Source: Serratia bockelmannii (GTDB lineage: Bacteria; Pseudomonadota; Gammaproteobacteria; Enterobacterales; Enterobacteriaceae). Taken from it: a stretch of DNA of 64,000 bases. Numbering within the stretch: position 1 is the first letter of the stretch; every line of letters begins with the position of its first letter. The stretch is from NCBI RefSeq assembly GCF_008011855.1, contig NZ_VOUX01000003.1, positions 248,001 to 312,000 on the forward strand, in the 5' to 3' direction. Positions 1 through 9,629 of this stretch are shown one piece after another. The translations under genes were made by a program, and so were the position numbers. The notes beneath the pieces were generated by a model, which ran no database searches, was not told where the DNA came from, and was given only the letters and a program-made list of their open reading frames with translations.

Positions 1-904
1 CCGCAGCCTGATGGCTTCTATGGTGCTGGTCGTGGGGCTGGCCGGCAGCGCGCAGGCAGCGCCGGCGGCCAATCCGGCCGTTACCGAAAGCGTTGCGCCG
101 ACCACCGCGCCGGCACCTGCAGCCGCTGCGCCGGAAAGCATCACGCCGGTGAACCCGGCACCGACGATCCAGCCACCGGAAACCCGCGGCATGGACCTGT
201 CCATTTGGGGCATGTACCAGCACGCCGACGCGGTGGTGAAAGCGGTGATGATCGGCCTGGTGCTGGCGTCTATCGTGACCTGGACCATTTTGTTCGCTAA
301 AGGCAGTGAACTGCTGCGCGCCAAGCGCCGTCTGCGCCGCGAGCAGTTGGCACTGGCCGAAGCGCGCTCGCTGGATGAAGCTTCCGAGCTGGCGCAAAAC
401 TTCTCCCCGGAGAGCGTCAGTGCGGTACTGCTGAACGATGCGCAAAATGAGCTGGAGCTGTCTGCGGAATCCAACGACAACAACGGCATCAAAGAACGCA
501 CCGGTTTCCGTCTCGAGCGCCGCGTGGCGGCCTACAGCCGTAACATGGGCCGCGGCAACGGCTTCCTCGCCACCATTGGTGCCATCTCGCCGTTCGTCGG
601 CCTGTTCGGTACCGTCTGGGGCATCATGAACAGCTTTATCGGCATCGCCCATTCGCAGACCACCAACCTGGCGGTCGTGGCGCCGGGCATCGCAGAGGCG
701 CTGCTGGCGACTGCGATGGGCCTGGTGGCGGCGATCCCTGCGGTCGTTATCTACAACATCTTCGCCCGCGTCATCAGCGGCCATCGCGCCCAGGTAGGCG
801 ACGTGGCGGCGCAGGTCTTGCTGCTGCAGGGCCGCGATCTGGATCTGGCCGCAACGGCGGAAGCCAAGCGCTCACAGCACGCACACCAACTGCGGGCGGG
901 GTGA
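1..904 (+). CDS. exbB: ExbB, TonB-complex proton channel subunit (5' end cut by window)
   Basis: Inner-membrane subunit of the ExbB-ExbD-TonB motor that uses proton-motive force to energise outer-membrane receptors. Counting from the ATG at 11, an Ala/Pro-rich stretch (about 15-58) precedes three membrane helices near 75-96, 184-206 and 229-252, with a cytoplasmic domain between the first two. The second helix carries the family signature around [18 protein letters not shown]. The frame is open upstream of 11 to the window edge, so the true start is probably outside. E. coli ExbB is about 244 residues; this is the long form with a signal peptide and N-terminal extension, as known in Serratia and Pseudomonas. 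exbD follows after 3 nt. Confidence 0.95.
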   Translation, partial: RSLMASMVLVVGLAGSAQAAPAANPAVTESVAPTTAPAPAAAAPESITPVNPAPTIQPPETRGMDLSIWGMYQHADAVVKAVMIGLVLASIVTWTILFAKGSELLRAKRRLRREQLALAEARSLDEASELAQNFSPESVSAVLLNDAQNELELSAESNDNNGIKERTGFRLERRVAAYSRNMGRGNGFLATIGAISPFVGLFGTVWGIMNSFIGIAHSQTTNLAVVAPGIAEALLATAMGLVAAIPAVVIYNIFARVISGHRAQVGDVAAQVLLLQGRDLDLAATAEAKRSQHAHQLRAG

Positions 905-907
905 GTC

Positions 908-1330
908 ATGGCGATGCGCTTAAATGAAGATCTGGACGACAGCGGCGAACTGCATGAAATCAACGTGACGCCGTTTATCGACGTCATGTTGGTGCTGTTG
1001 ATCATCTTTATGGTGGCCGCGCCGCTGGCAACGGTAGATATTCGCGTCGATCTGCCGGCCTCCTCCGCCAAACCGCAGCCGCGGCCGGAAAAACCGGTGT
1101 TCCTGTCGGTGAAGGCCGACAAGCAGCTCTACGTCGGCGATCAGCCGGTGAATGCCGATCAGTTGACTTCGGTGCTGGATCAACGCACTCAGGCGAACAA
1201 AGAAACCACCATCTTCTTCCAGGCAGACAAGAGCGTGGACTATGAAACGCTGATGAGCGTGATGGACACTCTGCGTAAAGCCGGCTACCTGAAAGTGGGG
1301 CTGGTGGGCATGGAAGGCGCCGCCAAATAG
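908..1330 (+). CDS. exbD: ExbD, TonB-complex subunit
   Basis: 140-residue partner of ExbB. A short cytoplasmic N terminus is followed by one membrane helix (about 21-43) that starts NVTPFIDVMLVLLIIF and contains Asp25, the protonatable residue essential in E. coli ExbD. The rest is the periplasmic domain. Its length equals that of E. coli ExbD (141). It lies 3 nt after exbB, so the two are co-transcribed, and a strong hairpin terminator follows at 1346. The complex would power TonB-dependent receptors such as the FecA-like protein at 13592-15715. Confidence 0.96.
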   Translation: MAMRLNEDLDDSGELHEINVTPFIDVMLVLLIIFMVAAPLATVDIRVDLPASSAKPQPRPEKPVFLSVKADKQLYVGDQPVNADQLTSVLDQRTQANKETTIFFQADKSVDYETLMSVMDTLRKAGYLKVGLVGMEGAAK

Positions 1331-1345
1331 CGGCAGCACAACGAT

Positions 1346-1370
1346 AAAGGGCGCTCAGGCGCCCTTTTTT
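1346..1370. terminator. Rho-independent terminator between exbD and scrR
   Basis: Perfect 9-bp stem AAAGGGCGC / GCGCCCTTT (1346-1354 with 1359-1367), 4-nt loop, run of T to 1370. The A/T arms let it act on both converging units (exbBD and scrKYABR). Confidence 0.9.
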
Positions 1371-1385
1371 ATTGATTCAGAAATA

Positions 1386-2429
1386 TCACTCCCCGGCCAA
1401 CAACGCCCGGGAACCGGCATGGCGCCAGTGGATGCGGCCCGGCAGATAAAGCGCATGCTGTTCCAGCGGCCGCTCGTCGATGAGCGCGGTCACCTGGTCG
1501 AAGCTATGCTGCGCCAGCGCCCGGCAGTCTTGCGCGACCGTATCTATCTTCAGCGTCATGCAATCGAACAGGTAGTGATCGTCGAAGCTGCACAGGTGGA
1601 TGTCGCTCTCCATCAACTGATGCTGCGTCAGATAACGCAATACGCCCTCCAGCAGGCCGCAGGCGGCGGTAAACAGCGCTTTGGGCGGACGTCCCAGCTG
1701 TGCGCACAGCTGAGCGAACATCTCGTAACCTGAGCTGGGGTGATAGTTGCCGTTGATGATCCATTCCGGTTTGCACGTGATGCCGGCGCGCTCCAGGCCA
1801 AGCTGGAAGCCGGCGAGGCGATCGCGGGTCGGCGAAATGCGCGGCTGCCCGCCGAGAAAATAGATCTCATCCGGATGTTGGCGCGCGACCTTTTCCACCA
1901 GGTCGGCGGTCGCATTAACCGAGTCGGTGATCACCAGCGGCAGTTCGGAGCCGGCGATCAGGCGGTCCATCTGCACCACCGGTAGCCCGGCGTTGATCTT
2001 CTGGTATTCTGCATCGTTCAACTGGCTGGAGGCGACGATCAAGCCATCCACCTGCCGCTGTACCAGACTGTTCACCGCCATCATCTCCTGCGCCGGGTTT
2101 TCATCGGTGCAGGCGATCAGCAGCTGCAGACCGGCTTCGCGGCACAGCGTTTCCAGCTCGCGCGAAATCACCGCAAAGCCGTAGTTGGTCATCTCCGGCA
2201 CCACCAGCCCCAGCGTGTGGCTGCGGTTGGAGCGCAAAGAGCGGGCGTGGATGCTGGGCTGATAATGGTGTTCGTGCGCCAGCGCCAGAACGCGGTCGCG
2301 GGTGTCGTCGGACACCCGATATTCCTTGCTGCGGCCGTTCAGCACCAGGCTGGCGGTCGATTTCGACACCCCGGCCAGCGTGGCGATGTCACTGATGGTA
2401 ATGCGTTTATTTTTTTTCACTGACGCCAT
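1386..2429 (-). CDS. scrR: LacI-family sucrose operon repressor ScrR
   Basis: 347-residue LacI/GalR-type repressor. The N terminus holds a lac-type helix-turn-helix ([23 protein letters not shown] begins at residue 11), then a hinge and a periplasmic-binding-protein-like sensor domain (about 70-335). The family responds to fructose or fructose-1-phosphate in known scr systems. It is the last gene of scrKYABR, 21 nt after scrB. ScrR-like palindromes with the core GCTAAA-CGG-TT occur before scrK and scrY and are its likely operators. Confidence 0.9.
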   Translation of the reverse strand: MASVKKNKRITISDIATLAGVSKSTASLVLNGRSKEYRVSDDTRDRVLALAHEHHYQPSIHARSLRSNRSHTLGLVVPEMTNYGFAVISRELETLCREAGLQLLIACTDENPAQEMMAVNSLVQRQVDGLIVASSQLNDAEYQKINAGLPVVQMDRLIAGSELPLVITDSVNATADLVEKVARQHPDEIYFLGGQPRISPTRDRLAGFQLGLERAGITCKPEWIINGNYHPSSGYEMFAQLCAQLGRPPKALFTAACGLLEGVLRYLTQHQLMESDIHLCSFDDHYLFDCMTLKIDTVAQDCRALAQHSFDQVTALIDERPLEQHALYLPGRIHWRHAGSRALLAGE

Positions 2430-2450
2430 CTGAAGTCATCGGAGGATGCG

Positions 2451-3863
2451 TCATTCTAGCATGCATGGCGTCAGCGGCCAGTATTCCAACGCCAGCGGCG
2501 CGCTTCCGGACAGCCGCAGTTGCGGCTCGCTGGCCGGGAAGTAGCGCGCGCTCATCACCGCCTCGCCGCGGTTGATGAAGATCTCCACGCTGGAACGATC
2601 GAACAGCAACTGCAGATGCGTGACCGGGCCGCGCCAGTAACGGTGCTCCGGCTGGCCGTCGGCCAGGGAAGCGCGCGTCAGCTGCAGCCTTTCGCCGTCC
2701 CAGTTCAGCGTCATTGCCTCGCCAAACGCGGCGCTGAACGCGCCCTGCGGCGTCAACTGCAGCTCCGCAGCCCCCAGCGCATAGGCGGGGGCATCATCGG
2801 CACAGCCTTGCCAGCATGCTCGCTCGCCGCGCAGCTGTTGCAGCTCGCGCGCCGGGCGCTGGTGGAGGCGGCCATGCCGCAGCGACAGCTCGCGCGGGCA
2901 GGTCATGGTGTGGATCCAGCCGTAACGGCGCGTCGGATGGGCTTCTTCATCTTGCTCGGGCACGCCCATCCAGGCGAACAGCAGGCGGCGGCCATCTTCC
3001 GCCAGCGTCGTCTGCGGTGCATAGAACTCGAAGCCGGCGTCCAGCTCGCGAAATTCGCCGTGGCTGAAGGCCGGCTGCAGGTAATCCAGCTTGCCGAGCA
3101 GATAGCCGGCCTGATAACGGTTGAGATAGCGTTCCGGCTGCGGCGCCAGCCCCTGCGGGCAGCAGATCAACACGTCGGCGTCGTCCAGCGAGAACAGGTC
3201 TGGGCACTCCCACATGTAGCCGAATTCACCCAGGTCGTGCAGGCCGGAACCGGCGATCTCGCCCAGCGGTTGCCAGGCGCGCAGATCGCTGGAACGAAGC
3301 AGCAGCACCTTGCCGCGATCCTGCAAGTCACGCGCGCCGAGCACCATGTACCACGCATTCTGATGACGCCACACTTTGGGATCGCGTACGTGCCCGCTGT
3401 AGCCGTCCGGCAGCGGCAGCACCGGCCCGAGCTTGCGGTATTCGCCCCGATCGCTTTCCTGAGCCAGGCATTGATAGGCAGTGCGTGAGCCGTCGGGGAA
3501 TTTCACATTGCCGGTGTAGATCAGCGTGATTTTATCTTCTGCCACCACCGCCGAGCCGGAATAACAGCCGTGGCTGTCGTAACAGGCACCTGGTGCCAGG
3601 GCGAGCGGCTGATGTTCCCAACGCACTAAATCGATCGACTGCCAGTGTCCCCAGCACTTGTTGCGATGATCGCAGCCCAGCGGATTCCACTGATAGAACA
3701 GGTGATAAACGCCGTTGTGCTGGATAAAGCCGTTGGGATCGTTCAGCAAGCCAACGCTGGGCGCCAGATGCCAGGCCGGGCGGTGGGGATCGCGCAGCGC
3801 GAGTGGCTGGCCGTTCATGATCGCCCGCAGTGCCTGTTTGATTAAGCTGAGTTCTTCCATCAT
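2451..3863 (-). CDS. scrB: Sucrose-6-phosphate hydrolase (GH32)
   Basis: Cytoplasmic invertase that splits sucrose-6-phosphate, delivered by ScrA, into glucose-6-phosphate and fructose. 470 residues with the GH32 signatures: NDPNG at 41-45 (Asp42 nucleophile), RDP at 160-162 and ECP at 219-221 (Glu219 acid/base). A C-terminal beta-sandwich follows. The start overlaps the scrA stop by 4 nt (ATGA), indicating translational coupling. Confidence 0.95.
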   Translation of the reverse strand: MMEELSLIKQALRAIMNGQPLALRDPHRPAWHLAPSVGLLNDPNGFIQHNGVYHLFYQWNPLGCDHRNKCWGHWQSIDLVRWEHQPLALAPGACYDSHGCYSGSAVVAEDKITLIYTGNVKFPDGSRTAYQCLAQESDRGEYRKLGPVLPLPDGYSGHVRDPKVWRHQNAWYMVLGARDLQDRGKVLLLRSSDLRAWQPLGEIAGSGLHDLGEFGYMWECPDLFSLDDADVLICCPQGLAPQPERYLNRYQAGYLLGKLDYLQPAFSHGEFRELDAGFEFYAPQTTLAEDGRRLLFAWMGVPEQDEEAHPTRRYGWIHTMTCPRELSLRHGRLHQRPARELQQLRGERACWQGCADDAPAYALGAAELQLTPQGAFSAAFGEAMTLNWDGERLQLTRASLADGQPEHRYWRGPVTHLQLLFDRSSVEIFINRGEAVMSARYFPASEPQLRLSGSAPLALEYWPLTPCMLE

Positions 3864-5230
3864 TGCGCGTCCGTGTTGTATTTCAGCAGCAGGGAGAGCA
3901 CGAAGGCGCTGCCAAAAGCGATCGCCAGGCCGATGATATAGCTGACCAACGAACTGGCCTGCACGATCGCCATGCCAGGGATCGCCGTCAGCCCGACCGC
4001 GTTCATACCGACGTGATTGGCCACCACCCAGGCGCCGCCGAGCGCACCGCCCGCCAGCGCTGCCAGGAAGGGTTTCACGAAGCGCAGGTTGATACCAAAC
4101 AGCGCAGCCTCAGTGATGCCGAGCATGGCGGAAAAGGCGGAAGGCACCGCGATGGCTTTGATTTTGGCGTCGCGGGTTTTGAAATACACCGCCAGGCAGG
4201 CGCCGCCCTGAGCGATGTTGGCCATCGACCAGATCGGCAGCAGGAAGTTGACGCCGATAGTGGGGTTGCCGAGCAGCCCGGCCTCTACCGCGTGGAAACT
4301 GTGGTGGATGCCGGTGATGACGATAGCGGAATAGAGGCCGCCGAACAGCAGCCCGGCGAACCACCCCGCATGGGCAATCAGCGTGCTGAGCACGAAGGAG
4401 ATGCCGTCACCCAGCGCGCGGCCGGCGGGGCCGATAAACAGCAGGGCGACAAAGCCTGAGATGACCACCGTCAGGAACGGCGTCAGGATCAGATCGAGCG
4501 CGTTGGGGATCACTTTACGCAGCCGTTTCTCCAGCAGGCTCATGAACCACACCGTCAGCAGCACCGGGAATACGGTGCCCTGATAGCCGATCATGGCGAT
4601 GTCCAGCCCGAAGAAGTTCATGGTGTGGAACCCTCCGGCGACGCCCCAGGCGTTGGTCAGCGCCGGATGCGTCAAAATGCCGCCGAGCGTGGCGCCCAGG
4701 TAGGGATTACCGCCGAATTCGCGTGCGGCGGTGAAGCCGATCAGAATCGGCAGGATAATGAACGCCGCCGAGCTGAACATATCCAGCATGATGAACAGCG
4801 CGCTGTTGGCATCGGCCCAGCCGTAGGTTTTCACCATGCCGAGCAACCCCATCAACAGGCCGGAAGCGACGATCGCCGGGATGATTGGCACGAAGATGTT
4901 CGACAGCAGGCGGGCGATGCGCTGCAGCGGGTTGAGCTTTTTCGCCGCGATATCGGCGGCTTCGGCCTTGCTGGATTCGCTGACGCCCGCCGCCTTGATG
5001 AATTCCGCATGCACCTTGTTGACCAGCCCGGTGCCGAAGATTACCTGGATTTGACCGGCGTTGCTGAAGCAGCCTTTGACGCCGTCCAGTTTGCCGATGG
5101 CCTCTTTGTCCACCTTGCTGTCGTCCACCAGCACCAGACGCAGGCGCGTGGCGCAGTGGGCGGCGCTGGCGATGTTCTCTTTACCGCCGAGCAGCGGCAA
5201 CAGCGCGTTGGCGGTTGCGGTAATGTCCAT
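3860..5230 (-). CDS. scrA: Sucrose-specific PTS enzyme IIBC
   Basis: Phosphotransferase permease that imports sucrose and phosphorylates it to sucrose-6-phosphate. 456 residues: an N-terminal EIIB domain (1-80) with phospho-accepting Cys26 in AHCATRLR, then an EIIC membrane domain of about ten helices (from 105). There is no EIIA domain, as usual for ScrA, which takes phosphate from the glucose EIIA (Crr). It lies 63 nt after scrY and overlaps scrB by 4 nt. Confidence 0.95.
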   Translation of the reverse strand: MDITATANALLPLLGGKENIASAAHCATRLRLVLVDDSKVDKEAIGKLDGVKGCFSNAGQIQVIFGTGLVNKVHAEFIKAAGVSESSKAEAADIAAKKLNPLQRIARLLSNIFVPIIPAIVASGLLMGLLGMVKTYGWADANSALFIMLDMFSSAAFIILPILIGFTAAREFGGNPYLGATLGGILTHPALTNAWGVAGGFHTMNFFGLDIAMIGYQGTVFPVLLTVWFMSLLEKRLRKVIPNALDLILTPFLTVVISGFVALLFIGPAGRALGDGISFVLSTLIAHAGWFAGLLFGGLYSAIVITGIHHSFHAVEAGLLGNPTIGVNFLLPIWSMANIAQGGACLAVYFKTRDAKIKAIAVPSAFSAMLGITEAALFGINLRFVKPFLAALAGGALGGAWVVANHVGMNAVGLTAIPGMAIVQASSLVSYIIGLAIAFGSAFVLSLLLKYNTDAQ

Positions 5231-5293
5231 GTTGTCCCCTTGCTAAATAAAAATGCCGCCGCGCAGTTTGCGACGCAGCGTCGTGAATCGATG

Positions 5294-6706
5294 TCAGAAG
5301 AAATACTTGAATCTGGCGCGCATGCCGTAACGTTGATCGTTGTCGCCGTTGGCGATCTTGTTGTCGGCGTTGGCTTCCAGCAGCGACACATAGGCGCCTA
5401 AATACAGATTGAAATTCTTCATATTCATAATGTTAGGTATCTGATACGACGCGTGAACGGTATGGATGTCGTAGTTGCCCGGTTCGCTGAGCGGGTTGTG
5501 GATATCGGCGGCGATCCCGGCGGTATTGAACTCTTTGATATTGTTATGGGCATAGATATAACCCAGTTCGAAGCGCCGCCACAGCACGTTCACGCCGGCG
5601 GTGAAGTCTTGCTCGCCTGAGGCATCCAGATAGGCGGTGCTCAGGTTGGCCACCACGCCGTTATCCGGGTTGGCGGCGCTGTTGTTCCAGCTCATCGTCA
5701 TGCCGTAACCGTTGCGCTTGGACTGATCGACGAAGCGGCCCTGGCTGTCCTGATACCCGTAGGCGTTATTTACCACGTTGCTTTCCATTGCCGCCGCGAT
5801 GCTGAAGGCGTCTTTTTTCCAGGCGATCACCGGGCGCAAATAGGCGACGTTTTTCTTATTGTCCAGGGCGTTGCCGTGATAGCGGCTGTCCTGGAACAGC
5901 GAAGTGCCGTCCTCCACCAGCGTGTTCAGCTCGAAATAGACATCACCGGCGTATTTGCTCAACATCAGGTTGCCGCCGCTGCTGCTGCGGCCGCGGCCTT
6001 CTTTCATCATGTAGATATAGCCGAAGCCGTCGGCGTACAGATCGTTGGCGGTATTGCCGGAGTATTGAATGAAAGTGTCCTGATTCAGCGGGAACATGTC
6101 GTAGGCTTCGAAGCGGCCGATTTTGGTTTGCCAGTTCTTTTCATTGCCGAAGAAGAAGGCGGCGTCATCCAGGTTCATTTTGCCGCTCATGTCTGCCAGC
6201 GGTTGCACGCTGAAGCCGGAGAAGTTGCCGTCCGGATTGCGGCGGTAGCCGTCCAGCCCGACCAGAATGCGGCCGTTGATATCCCAGCGTTCTTTGTTGC
6301 CAGGCTTCCAGTCTTTGTGGTCGCTGCCTTTCAGCGACGTCAGCTGGCCGCTGCGGCTGGCGCCGTCCAGATTGAACTCCACGTCGCCGTACAGTTTCAG
6401 ATCATTGAATCCATTCAGTTTCAGTGCGCTGATCGGGGCAATTGGCGTTTGCGGCGCGGCGGTATGCTGCGCAATCTGCGCGGTTTGCCGTTCCGTGTTG
6501 GCGGTGCGCTGCTCCAGCTGTTGCGCCCGGCGTTCCGCCGCCGTCGCGCGGGTTTCAGCCTGTGCGGCGCGCCGTTCCGCCTGCGCCAGGCGCTGTTCCA
6601 GCGCGTTGAGGCGCGCCTCGATGCTGCCGCTGCCCGAGGCCGCTGCATTGGAAGCAGAGAGGAAAAGCCCTGTTGTTATCGCCAAATAGCTGAGTTTTTT
6701 CATCAT
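5294..6706 (-). CDS. scrY: Sucrose/oligosaccharide outer-membrane porin (ScrY position, RafY-type barrel)
   Basis: Outer-membrane sugar porin of 470 residues. A signal peptide (1-23) precedes a coiled-coil-forming stretch (about 27-85) made of Glu/Arg/Gln/Ala repeats, as in ScrY. The barrel begins near LKLNGFNDLKLYGDVEF and ends RARFKYFF with the expected C-terminal Phe. From memory of family sequences the barrel resembles the RafY-type glycoporins more than the LamB/ScrY maltoporin fold. Its position between scrK and scrA sets the likely substrate as sucrose. Met at 6703 is an equally possible start. Confidence 0.85.
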   Translation of the reverse strand: MMKKLSYLAITTGLFLSASNAAASGSGSIEARLNALEQRLAQAERRAAQAETRATAAERRAQQLEQRTANTERQTAQIAQHTAAPQTPIAPISALKLNGFNDLKLYGDVEFNLDGASRSGQLTSLKGSDHKDWKPGNKERWDINGRILVGLDGYRRNPDGNFSGFSVQPLADMSGKMNLDDAAFFFGNEKNWQTKIGRFEAYDMFPLNQDTFIQYSGNTANDLYADGFGYIYMMKEGRGRSSSGGNLMLSKYAGDVYFELNTLVEDGTSLFQDSRYHGNALDNKKNVAYLRPVIAWKKDAFSIAAAMESNVVNNAYGYQDSQGRFVDQSKRNGYGMTMSWNNSAANPDNGVVANLSTAYLDASGEQDFTAGVNVLWRRFELGYIYAHNNIKEFNTAGIAADIHNPLSEPGNYDIHTVHASYQIPNIMNMKNFNLYLGAYVSLLEANADNKIANGDNDQRYGMRARFKYFF

Positions 6707-6748
6707 CGTCTATCATCCGGGTAAGGGTTGTTATTATTTTTTGCTAAA

Positions 6749-6768
6749 TTGCTAAACCGGTTTTTCAA
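6749..6768. promoter_or_regulatory. Putative ScrR operator upstream of scrY
   Basis: Imperfect 20-bp palindrome TTGCTAAACCGGTTTTTCAA, 43 bp before the scrY start, with another TTGCTAAA half-site at 6741-6748. It matches the box before scrK. A further related palindrome, GCTAACCCGATTCAGC, lies at 6811-6826. Operator identity is inferred from symmetry, recurrence and position. Confidence 0.6.
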
Positions 6769-6898
6769 GGCGAAAGATAACGATCAAGAAGCGGGCTGGC
6801 AATCAAGTTTGCTAACCCGATTCAGCTATTGTGATCGAGTGCGCAAATCGTGGGGGTAAAAGACCACGGCGCCCAGGGGATCGCCGTGGATGCAGGGA

Positions 6899-7825
6899 TC
6901 AGCGCAGAAAAGCGGTGAGCTCTTCGGCGCGGGGCAGGGCGGTCATGGCGCCTTTGGCGGTGGTGGCCAGTGCGCCGCAGGCCTGAGCCTGGGCGATAAC
7001 CGCCGGCCACTGCGTTTCCTGCGGCAATTCGTGAAGGCGTGCCAGCGCCGCTAACAGACCGGCGACAAACGCGTCGCCGGCGCCGGTGGTATCGACCGGC
7101 ACGATCGACGGCGCGCGGAAATGGCGCAGGCGATGCCCATCGTGTACGCAGACGCCGTCGCCGCCCAGCGTCACCAGCAGCAGGCGTGTCGGGTAGGTTT
7201 GCATCATCCAGCGGATGCCGTTCTCTACATCGTCAAGGTGGCTGATGAAAGCCAGCTCTTCGCGCGACAGTTTCACCACGTCCGCCAGCAACAGCGCCTT
7301 TTGCAGGCAGGGGCGCAGCGCTTCCGGCTGGCGCCAGACCTCTTCGCGGATGTTGGGATCGAAACTGACCTGGCCACCGGCCGCCCGAATGCGTTCCATC
7401 GCCGCAAAGGCCGCGCTGCGGCTGGGTTCTTGTGAAAGCGCGATGGAGCAGAGGTGCAGCCATTCGCCCCGTTGGAAAGCCGGCAGATCGTCGGGCTGCA
7501 AAAACAGATCGGCGCTGGGCTGCACCATAAACGTGAATGAGCGCTCACCCTGCAGATCGAGATCCACCACCACCGTGGAAGTGTGGTGGTCGGGATCCGG
7601 TCTCATATGACCGATATCCACCCCTTCATCGCTCAGTACCTGCTGCAGAAAGGCGCCGAAGCCGTCTTGCCCCACACGCCCGATAAAAGCGCTGTCGCCA
7701 CCGAGCCGGGCGATACCCACCGCCACATTCGCCGGCGCGCCGCCGGGGCATTTGAGATAACCGTTGGCATTTTCCGGCACCAGGTCGATCACGGCGTCGC
7801 CCAGTACCCATACGCGATTCATCAT
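6899..7825 (-). CDS. scrK: Fructokinase
   Basis: PfkB-family sugar kinase of 308 residues that phosphorylates the fructose released by ScrB to fructose-6-phosphate. N-terminal signature GGAPANVAVGIARLGG (28-43) and C-terminal DTTGAGDAF, whose Asp is the catalytic base. First gene of the operon; a 192-bp gap before scrY holds two operator-like boxes, so scrYABR may have its own promoter as in known scr regulons. Confidence 0.94.
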   Translation of the reverse strand: MMNRVWVLGDAVIDLVPENANGYLKCPGGAPANVAVGIARLGGDSAFIGRVGQDGFGAFLQQVLSDEGVDIGHMRPDPDHHTSTVVVDLDLQGERSFTFMVQPSADLFLQPDDLPAFQRGEWLHLCSIALSQEPSRSAAFAAMERIRAAGGQVSFDPNIREEVWRQPEALRPCLQKALLLADVVKLSREELAFISHLDDVENGIRWMMQTYPTRLLLVTLGGDGVCVHDGHRLRHFRAPSIVPVDTTGAGDAFVAGLLAALARLHELPQETQWPAVIAQAQACGALATTAKGAMTALPRAEELTAFLR

Positions 7826-7863
7826 GCTTAATCCCTATTTTTGTCGTTGTCAGATGGTTAGCT

Positions 7864-7892
7864 AAAATAGAAGAACCGATTTAGCAAGGCAA
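7864..7892 (-). promoter_or_regulatory. Promoter and ScrR operator of scrK
   Basis: Reading on the minus strand, TTGCCT (7892-7887) and TATTTT (7869-7864) are 17 nt apart, a good sigma-70 promoter. The spacer contains TTGCTAAATCGGTTCTT (7887-7871), the same palindromic box as before scrY, so repressor binding would block polymerase. The scrK start is 39 nt downstream of the -10. Confidence 0.65.
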
Positions 7893-8002
7893 TGAAATAA
7901 TCCTCAGAGCCGCTTGGGCAGTGAGGAAGATCAATCTTTCTACTGGGCTTGGGGGGAGGGAATCTGCCCCGCGAACCAGCGCGGGGTGAGATAGCAGAGC
8001 GT

Positions 8003-9529
8003 TTAGCCCAGCTTCGGATAGACGCCGGGACCGATTGGCAAGCCTAGCGCATACCAGACCAGCAGCAGCAAAATCCACACGCTGAAGAACACCAAAGGAT
8101 AGGGCAGGATCAGCACGTAATAGGTGCCGAGCTGCGCGTCTTTGCGGTAGCGCTGCAGGAAGCCGAGGAACAGCGGCAGGAACGGCGACATCGGCGCCAG
8201 CGGCAGCACCGCAGAGTCGGCGATGCGAAAGATCATCTGGGCGAACGCCGGGTGGAAACCGAGCAGCATAAACATCGGCACGAAGATCGGCGCTAAAATT
8301 GACCAGATCGCCGAGCCGCTGGCGATGAACATGCACAGGAAGGCGGAGAGGAACATCAGGCCGAGAAATGCCGGTGCGCCACTCATGCCGGCGGCTTCCA
8401 GCATATCGGTCAGGCCGACGGCCATAAACTTGCCCATGTTGCTCCAGTTAAAGAACGCCACGAACTGCGACAGCGGAAATACCATCACGATAAAACCCGC
8501 CATGCTTTTCATCGGATCGAGCAAGTGATGGGGAATATCGTCCGGCCGACGGATCTGTTTGGTGACTACGCCATAGGTAATGGCGACGGTGAAGAAAAAC
8601 AGGATGATGATCGGCACGATACCCTTGATGAACGGGGAAGGGATCACCGAACCGGTGTTTGGGTCACGCAGCGGCGCGGCCTCCGGCACCACCAGAGCGG
8701 CGATGATGGCGATAAACACCAGCGCGGCGATACCGCTCATCATCAGCCCCCGGTTTTGCAGCGGGGTCAGCGCTGCGATTTTGTCTTCGGCGCTGCCTTG
8801 CCACTTCGGCAGACGGGGCTCGATAAATTTGTCGGTGAGCAGCGCGCCTGCGATGGTCAGCACGACCACTGAGGTGGCCATAAAGTACCAGTTGTCGATC
8901 ACGCTGACGTGAACCGCGCCATCCACCGCTTTGGTGGCTTCGGTACTGATACCGGAAAGCAATACGTCGGTGGTGACGATCAACAGGTTGGCGGTAAAGC
9001 CGGAGGCGACGCCGGCGATCGCCGCCAGCAGTCCGGCTATTGGGTGGCGGCCCACCGCCACGAACATCAGTGCGCCAAGGGGCGGCATCACCACCAGCGC
9101 GGCGTCCGACGATATATGACTGAAGAAGGCGATAAACAGCACCATATAACTGGCGTAGCGGGCGCTGACGCGCGAGGCCATTTTGTACATCAGCGCCTGC
9201 AGCAGGCCGACCTTTTCCGCCAGGCCGGCGCCTATCACCAGCGCCAAAATAGCCCCCAGCGGCGCAAAGCTGCTGAAGTTATGGATGATGTTGGGAAATA
9301 TCCACTGCATGCCCGCCACGCTCATCAGATTATTCACCTTGATGAGCTCGCCGGTGGCCGGATTTTTCACCGCCACGTCGAGCCAGGAAAATAGCGCGGT
9401 GGCCAGCATAAGCACCAGGATCAAATAGACGAACAGTAAAAACGGATTAGGGATCTTATTGCCGATGCGTTCCACCCAGTAAAAAACGCGTCCGGGGCTT
9501 TTATTGATTGGCGTTGTGGCCTCACTCAT
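8003..9529 (-). CDS. abgT: p-aminobenzoyl-glutamate transporter AbgT
   Basis: AbgT-family inner-membrane transporter, 508 residues with about eleven hydrophobic helices. In E. coli it imports the folate breakdown product p-aminobenzoyl-glutamate, and other members export sulfonamides. Family landmarks include FFSHISSDAALVVMPPLGALMF (mid-protein) and the start GRVFYWVERIGNKIPNPFLLF. Last gene of the minus-strand abgA-abgB-abgT unit, 100 nt after abgB. Confidence 0.95.
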   Translation of the reverse strand: MSEATTPINKSPGRVFYWVERIGNKIPNPFLLFVYLILVLMLATALFSWLDVAVKNPATGELIKVNNLMSVAGMQWIFPNIIHNFSSFAPLGAILALVIGAGLAEKVGLLQALMYKMASRVSARYASYMVLFIAFFSHISSDAALVVMPPLGALMFVAVGRHPIAGLLAAIAGVASGFTANLLIVTTDVLLSGISTEATKAVDGAVHVSVIDNWYFMATSVVVLTIAGALLTDKFIEPRLPKWQGSAEDKIAALTPLQNRGLMMSGIAALVFIAIIAALVVPEAAPLRDPNTGSVIPSPFIKGIVPIIILFFFTVAITYGVVTKQIRRPDDIPHHLLDPMKSMAGFIVMVFPLSQFVAFFNWSNMGKFMAVGLTDMLEAAGMSGAPAFLGLMFLSAFLCMFIASGSAIWSILAPIFVPMFMLLGFHPAFAQMIFRIADSAVLPLAPMSPFLPLFLGFLQRYRKDAQLGTYYVLILPYPLVFFSVWILLLLVWYALGLPIGPGVYPKLG

Positions 9530-9629
9530 GATTTTACCCTCTGTGTTTGCTCTGTTGTGTGATTGTTATTATTTGATTTATTTATAATTATTCTTAGTGA
9601 CCCGGTGAACCGGGCCCTGTCTGTTCATG

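Noticed and set aside
7967..7986. Hairpin CCCCGCG / CGCGGGG after abgT as a terminator
   Set aside because: The stem is perfect but no T run follows on the minus strand; left out of the feature list.
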